Positions 23,223-25,972 of a stretch of 25,972 nucleotides of DNA are shown here, in pieces. The DNA is taken from the NCBI GenBank assembly GCA_958448685.1, contig CAUDEV010000008.1:1-25972 (forward strand). The letters are read 5' to 3'. Under the pieces are notes generated by a model. It ran no database searches and was not told the origin of the DNA. It saw only the letters and a program-made list of their open reading frames with translations. A program made the translations under genes and the position numbers. The stretch is from an uncultured Alphaproteobacteria bacterium (GTDB lineage: Bacteria; Pseudomonadota; Alphaproteobacteria; RUG11792). The first letter of the stretch is position 1. Each line of letters opens with the position of its first letter.

Positions 23223-24530
23223 TTATTTCAATCCTTTCACTAATTCTGAGAAAATTTCTCCTCTTTCCTCAAAACTTTTAAATTGATCAAAACTAGCACA
23301 CATAGGGGATAATAAAACAACTGAAGTTCCTCTTTCCTCAATTGCATCTCTATAAGCTAAATTTAAAGCACTTTCCATAGTTTTACATTTTACAAGTTTC
23401 TTTTGTCCTTTAAAAGTTCCTTCAAACTCATCCATTGATTCTCCAAAAAGATAAATCTTTTGAACTTCGCTTAAATAATCTTTTATATATGGCATAGGAT
23501 CAGTTTTCTTGCTTCTTCCTCCAACTAACCAATATATCTTATAGCCAATGAACGTAGCCAATGCTCTGGCTGCAGATCCTGGATTCGTCGCTTTGCTATC
23601 ATTTACAAATAACACGTGCTTTATTTTCCTGATGATATTTAATCTATGAGGAAGCGGTTGAAATGAACGGATATTTTTTAATATTTCTGCGGAAGATAAA
23701 CCTAATTTTTTACAAACAGCATATGCAAATTCTATATTCTGGAAATTATGTAGCCCTTTTAAATTATCTAAACCGGATAAATCTATAACAAGTTTTTGAC
23801 TTTCAGAATCGAATAAAGTATTTTCCAAAATCTGAATATCTGCATCTTTATTTTGTTTCGTTGAAATTGTTATAACGTTTTCCTTATTTGCATATTTCTT
23901 TGTTGTGTATTCATCTTCAAGAGAAATTATTTTACATTTAGCATTCTCGAGAGCCGCATGTTTCGATTCTATATAATTTTCGAAACTACCGTGAAAATCC
24001 AAATGATCTGGCTCAATATTAATAACCCCTGCTATTTCAAAATCCAAATATTTCGAAGAAGCGAGTTCATAAGATGACATTTCCAAAACATACCACTCAG
24101 ATTTTTGAAGCTCAAAATATGGTACCCCTATATTTCCCCCCATTTGAACCGAAAATCCGGAATTTTTCAATATATGATAAACCAAAGCCGTTGTTGTGGA
24201 TTTTCCATTCGTTCCAGTTATCGCTATCAGTTTCGCATTTGGGTTATAAACTCTAAAAACATCAAATGTTGAAATAACAGATATATTCCTGTCGTTTGCT
24301 TCTTTAATAATAGGATGACAATTGTGAGCCATTGAATGAACTGAAGGGCTTTTTATCACTAAATCAATTTTTCCCCAATTATTAGAATCAAATTTATCCG
24401 GAATATTTTCATTTAAATCATCAAAAACTTTCAGATTTAGATTTTTAGATTTTAGAAAATTATAAACTGATTTTCCGGAGATACCATATCCAACAATTAA
24501 TATACATTTATAGGAATCTATATCTATCAT
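23223..24530 (-). CDS. murD: UDP-N-acetylmuramoyl-L-alanine:D-glutamate ligase
   Basis: ATP-dependent cytoplasmic ligase adding D-Glu to UDP-MurNAc-L-Ala. ILIVGYGISGKSV begins the UDP-binding domain; then IAITGTNGKSTTTALV (ATP loop), GGNIGVP, EMSSYEL, INIEPDHLDFHGS, LPHRLN, FVNDSKATNP and LSPMCASFDQFKSFEERGE. I chose ATG 24530, eight residues before the core fold as in other MurD; ATG 24551 is also possible. A TTG at 24590 would lie at or before the predicted transcript start of the promoter at 24593-24622. The length is then 435 residues. It is followed by ftsW after one base. Confidence 0.95.
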   Translation of the reverse strand: MIDIDSYKCILIVGYGISGKSVYNFLKSKNLNLKVFDDLNENIPDKFDSNNWGKIDLVIKSPSVHSMAHNCHPIIKEANDRNISVISTFDVFRVYNPNAKLIAITGTNGKSTTTALVYHILKNSGFSVQMGGNIGVPYFELQKSEWYVLEMSSYELASSKYLDFEIAGVINIEPDHLDFHGSFENYIESKHAALENAKCKIISLEDEYTTKKYANKENVITISTKQNKDADIQILENTLFDSESQKLVIDLSGLDNLKGLHNFQNIEFAYAVCKKLGLSSAEILKNIRSFQPLPHRLNIIRKIKHVLFVNDSKATNPGSAARALATFIGYKIYWLVGGRSKKTDPMPYIKDYLSEVQKIYLFGESMDEFEGTFKGQKKLVKCKTMESALNLAYRDAIEERGTSVVLLSPMCASFDQFKSFEERGEIFSELVKGLK

Positions 24531-24592
24531 GCGGAGTTTTTCATATCTCATCTTGAAAATTATTTTAGTATGAAAAGTTAAAACACTCAAGG

Positions 24593-24622
24593 ATATAATT
24601 CGGATTTATAAAACAAAGTCAA
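24593..24622 (-). promoter_or_regulatory. Candidate promoter for murD-ftsW-dusB
   Basis: On the minus strand TTGACT (24622-24617) and TTATAT (24598-24593) are 18 bases apart. The -10 is weak, but the -35 is good and the position fits a murD start at 24551 or 24530. Confidence 0.4.
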
Positions 24623-24653
24623 CAAATGATTTTATAAACCCTAGTAAAAATCT

Positions 24654-24730
24654 TTAAAATTTTATGGGACTTTTTATTTTTTGACATGGGGAAGATGTTG
24701 AAGATATACTGAAAATATAGAGGATATTCA
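24654..24730 (+). repeat. Repeat module A, copy 3
   Basis: It begins TTAAAATTTTATGGGAC, continues through TTGACATGGGGAAGATGTTG and ends just before hairpin B copy 3. It is nearly identical to the inverted copy at 13441-13514 and partly shared with 3812-3875. Confidence 0.85.
24681..24710 (+). promoter_or_regulatory. Promoter-like element in module A, copy 3
   Basis: A perfect TTGACA (24681-24686) and TATACT (24705-24710, 5 of 6 consensus) are separated by 18 bases. A transcript would start near 24717 and begin with hairpin B. The next plus-strand gene starts at 25030. Confidence 0.5.
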
Positions 24731-24779
24731 GGCGCGCGACGTGTGGTATCCTTGATATTTTACCACACGTCGCGCGCAC
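24731..24779. repeat. GC-rich hairpin module B, copy 3 (perfect stem)
   Basis: GCGCGCGACGTGTGGTA (24732-24748) and TACCACACGTCGCGCGC (24761-24777) are perfectly complementary over 17 bases with a 12-base AT-rich loop. No T-tract follows. Confidence 0.88.
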
Positions 24780-24796
24780 TCCAGTATGAATCAATA

Positions 24797-24940
24797 TATA
24801 TTATATTTTTGAAAGGCGGAAACGATTTTATTGATTTACTCCCATTTCGTCAAGTCTCGTTCGTTTCACTCACTCTTTTGACTTGACTAAATTTCGTAAA
24901 TCAATCCCTTTTTTCTCGTTCCTTTCGAAAAAATAATATA
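24797..24940 (-). repeat. Repeat module C, copy 2 (inverted relative to copy 1)
   Basis: The minus strand matches 3908-4057. Shared blocks include TTTTTTCGAAAGGAACGA, TTGATTTACGAAATTTAGTC, GTGAAACGAA, GACTTGACGAAAT and GAGTAAATCAAT. The outer arms form TA-rich inverted repeats. No protein is encoded. Confidence 0.75.
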
Positions 24941-25029
24941 AATGCGGGGATAACAAACGACACACTCAAACTCACTATGACTATGGCGCCAACTTAATAA
25001 CAACTATTATCAACTTTTAGGAGTAATTT

Positions 25030-25641
25030 ATGAGAATTTATATGACAATTTGGGGTGGTGAAAAGGACGTTAGGCTTAAACAAATTAGGTTTGATAACCG
25101 CCACATTGATGATCACAAAAAACCAGAGATTTTTATTAGAATTAATAAGAAATATGAAAAATATTTTATGCGTCCTCAACTTATGAAACTTCATGACAAG
25201 CATGGTAAGACCTTGTTTTTGGCTATGGAATGCCGTTTAAATTTCAGGTGTTATGAATCTGATATGGATGATTATAATGGAATCGAAATTGTGGCGCGTG
25301 ACCTTCGGATTCCGGGGATTGGCACGCCTTCGAAGCATTATATCGAAAAGCTTTTGACAAATGTTTGTAATGTGAAATTTGCGCGTCATGTACCTTCCAA
25401 AAAAGAGATTCGTGAGGAAAAACGTCGTGAGGAGATGATCAAAATCCTGAAGGAACGCGATGCGCCAAGGAAGAAAATGGAACATCGGCTTCGTATGCGG
25501 AGCTTTCCAGTTTTTCTGAAACGTATAAATTATCACGGGTATTTTCTGAGAATTGTCGTGAAAAATCGTTTGGTATTTAAGGATAAAGAATGTAAAGCTT
25601 TATCAATTATTCCTGAAGTCCCAGCATTATCTCCGACATAG
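25030..25641 (+). CDS. Basic protein of unknown function
   Basis: ATG 25030 has AGGAG at the right distance (25019-25023). The 203-residue product is strongly basic, with no signal peptide and no membrane helix. Residues ~118-155 are a highly charged segment (PSKKEIREEKRREEMIK, ERDAPRKKMEHRLRMR) that may be helical and could bind nucleic acid. I recognise no family. Its codon use moves from AT-rich to clearly GC-richer toward the 3' end, unlike the housekeeping genes to the left. It is bracketed by repeat modules (A-B-C upstream, B downstream), and the module A promoter-like element points at it. The smaller frame on the opposite strand (25237-25536) looks like a shadow. Confidence 0.6.
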   Translation: MRIYMTIWGGEKDVRLKQIRFDNRHIDDHKKPEIFIRINKKYEKYFMRPQLMKLHDKHGKTLFLAMECRLNFRCYESDMDDYNGIEIVARDLRIPGIGTPSKHYIEKLLTNVCNVKFARHVPSKKEIREEKRREEMIKILKERDAPRKKMEHRLRMRSFPVFLKRINYHGYFLRIVVKNRLVFKDKECKALSIIPEVPALSPT

Positions 25642-25720
25642 GCGCTGGCAACGCGAATAGATTTATGAAGCGAGAGATCTGGGGCGCCAAAGTCCGCATT
25701 TCAAAGCGCGGATAATAACA

Positions 25721-25765
25721 GGCGCGGCGTGTGGTGTGTTTTTTATTTTACCACACGCCGCGCTC
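25721..25765. repeat. GC-rich hairpin module B, copy 4
   Basis: GCGCGGCGTGTGGT (25722-25735) pairs perfectly with ACCACACGCCGCGC (25750-25763), with a 14-base T-rich loop. Compared with copy 3 the stem is shorter and an A-T pair has become G-C on both arms, so pairing is kept. Confidence 0.85.
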
Positions 25766-25809
25766 CCAAGAAACGCTCCCAAATAAACCCTTTCACCTTC
25801 GGGATGGAT

Positions 25810-25822
25810 GGTTAAGTTAACC
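25810..25822. promoter_or_regulatory. Short palindrome upstream of the last gene
   Basis: GGTTAAGTTAACC is a perfect 13-base dyad about 80 bases before ATG 25899. It could be an operator. Nothing else supports this. The rest of 25642-25898 holds hairpin B and no recognisable gene. Confidence 0.25.
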
Positions 25823-25898
25823 CTTAGACATATCGCGAATGGAGCACGATTTGCGACGTATATAAATAAGGTGTGGCACGAAAGCGTGAATTAGAAAG

Positions 25899-25972
25899 AT
25901 GGCCTCACCGGAAAACTTCATTGACACCGCAGAGACACCTCCAGCGCTTTCGGTAGACATCGTGAATCGAAA
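25899..25972 (+). CDS. Start of an unidentified gene, cut by the window edge
   Basis: ATG 25899 opens a frame MASPENFIDTAETPPALSVD... that remains open to the end of the window (24 codons). AGAAAG lies just upstream, as a weak ribosome binding site. Base composition is much richer in GC than the housekeeping region. Too short to assign a family; a complete gene beyond the edge is assumed. Confidence 0.4.
   Translation, partial: MASPENFIDTAETPPALSVDIVNR

Noticed and set aside
24654..24940. CRISPR array from repeated blocks
   Set aside because: Repeats are of different kinds, not regularly spaced, and there are no unique spacers between identical units; no cas genes are present.
25237..25536. 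Minus-strand open frame opposite the basic-protein gene
   Set aside because: The plus-strand frame has a better start signal and longer span; the minus frame has no upstream signal.
25642..25898. tRNA or other structured RNA gene near the right end
   Set aside because: Short dyads are present, but I could not form a cloverleaf or another known RNA fold; only hairpin B is convincing.

Overview
The window reads as a chromosome segment of an AT-rich, probably host-associated alphaproteobacterium. I infer a Holosporales- or Rickettsiales-like lineage from low GC, short intergenic gaps, alphaproteobacterial pairings (yraN with a BON lipoprotein; uppS-cdsA-dxr), broken genes for exported proteins, an ankyrin protein and a decayed insertion sequence. 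The cell keeps peptidoglycan synthesis (murG, murD, ftsW, uppS), Kdo for LPS (kdsA, kdsB), the MEP isoprenoid pathway (dxr, ispH) and glycolysis (pgk). The taxonomic call is inference from gene content only.

Region by region. 1-6500 is an accessory, decaying zone. It holds a secreted deaminase-superfamily gene cut by an in-frame TAA, a small exported-protein gene frameshifted at a poly-A run, intact kdsB, a lone pseudopilin, a secreted-protein gene with a TAA and a frameshift, an intact signal-peptide/ankyrin gene and an IS remnant with recognisable terminal inverted repeats. 6552-13316 is a plus-strand housekeeping block: ispH-mutS, yraN-BON lipoprotein, uppS-cdsA-dxr. 13520-18286 is a minus-strand chain kdsA-pepP-pgk-murG in which every junction is a 4-base ATGA overlap, driven by a near-consensus promoter. 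18399-24530 (minus) holds a small secreted coiled-coil protein, half of a polyamine ABC transporter (potA-potB), dusB, ftsW and murD. 25030-25972 holds an unrecognised basic protein and the start of another gene, with higher GC than the rest.

The most unusual feature is a modular family of non-coding repeats in the gaps between genes. Module A (about 75 bp; three copies) carries a promoter-like TTGACA-18 bp-TATACT arrangement whose spacing is identical in all copies. Module B (four copies) is a very GC-rich hairpin in an AT-rich genome, with stem arms of 14-19 bases. Module C (about 145 bp; two copies in opposite orientation) is a large imperfect palindrome with TA-rich terminal inverted repeats, like a MITE. 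In two loci A runs directly into B, so A+B has the layout of a small transcribed hairpin-RNA cassette. No CRISPR array, tRNA or rRNA was seen.
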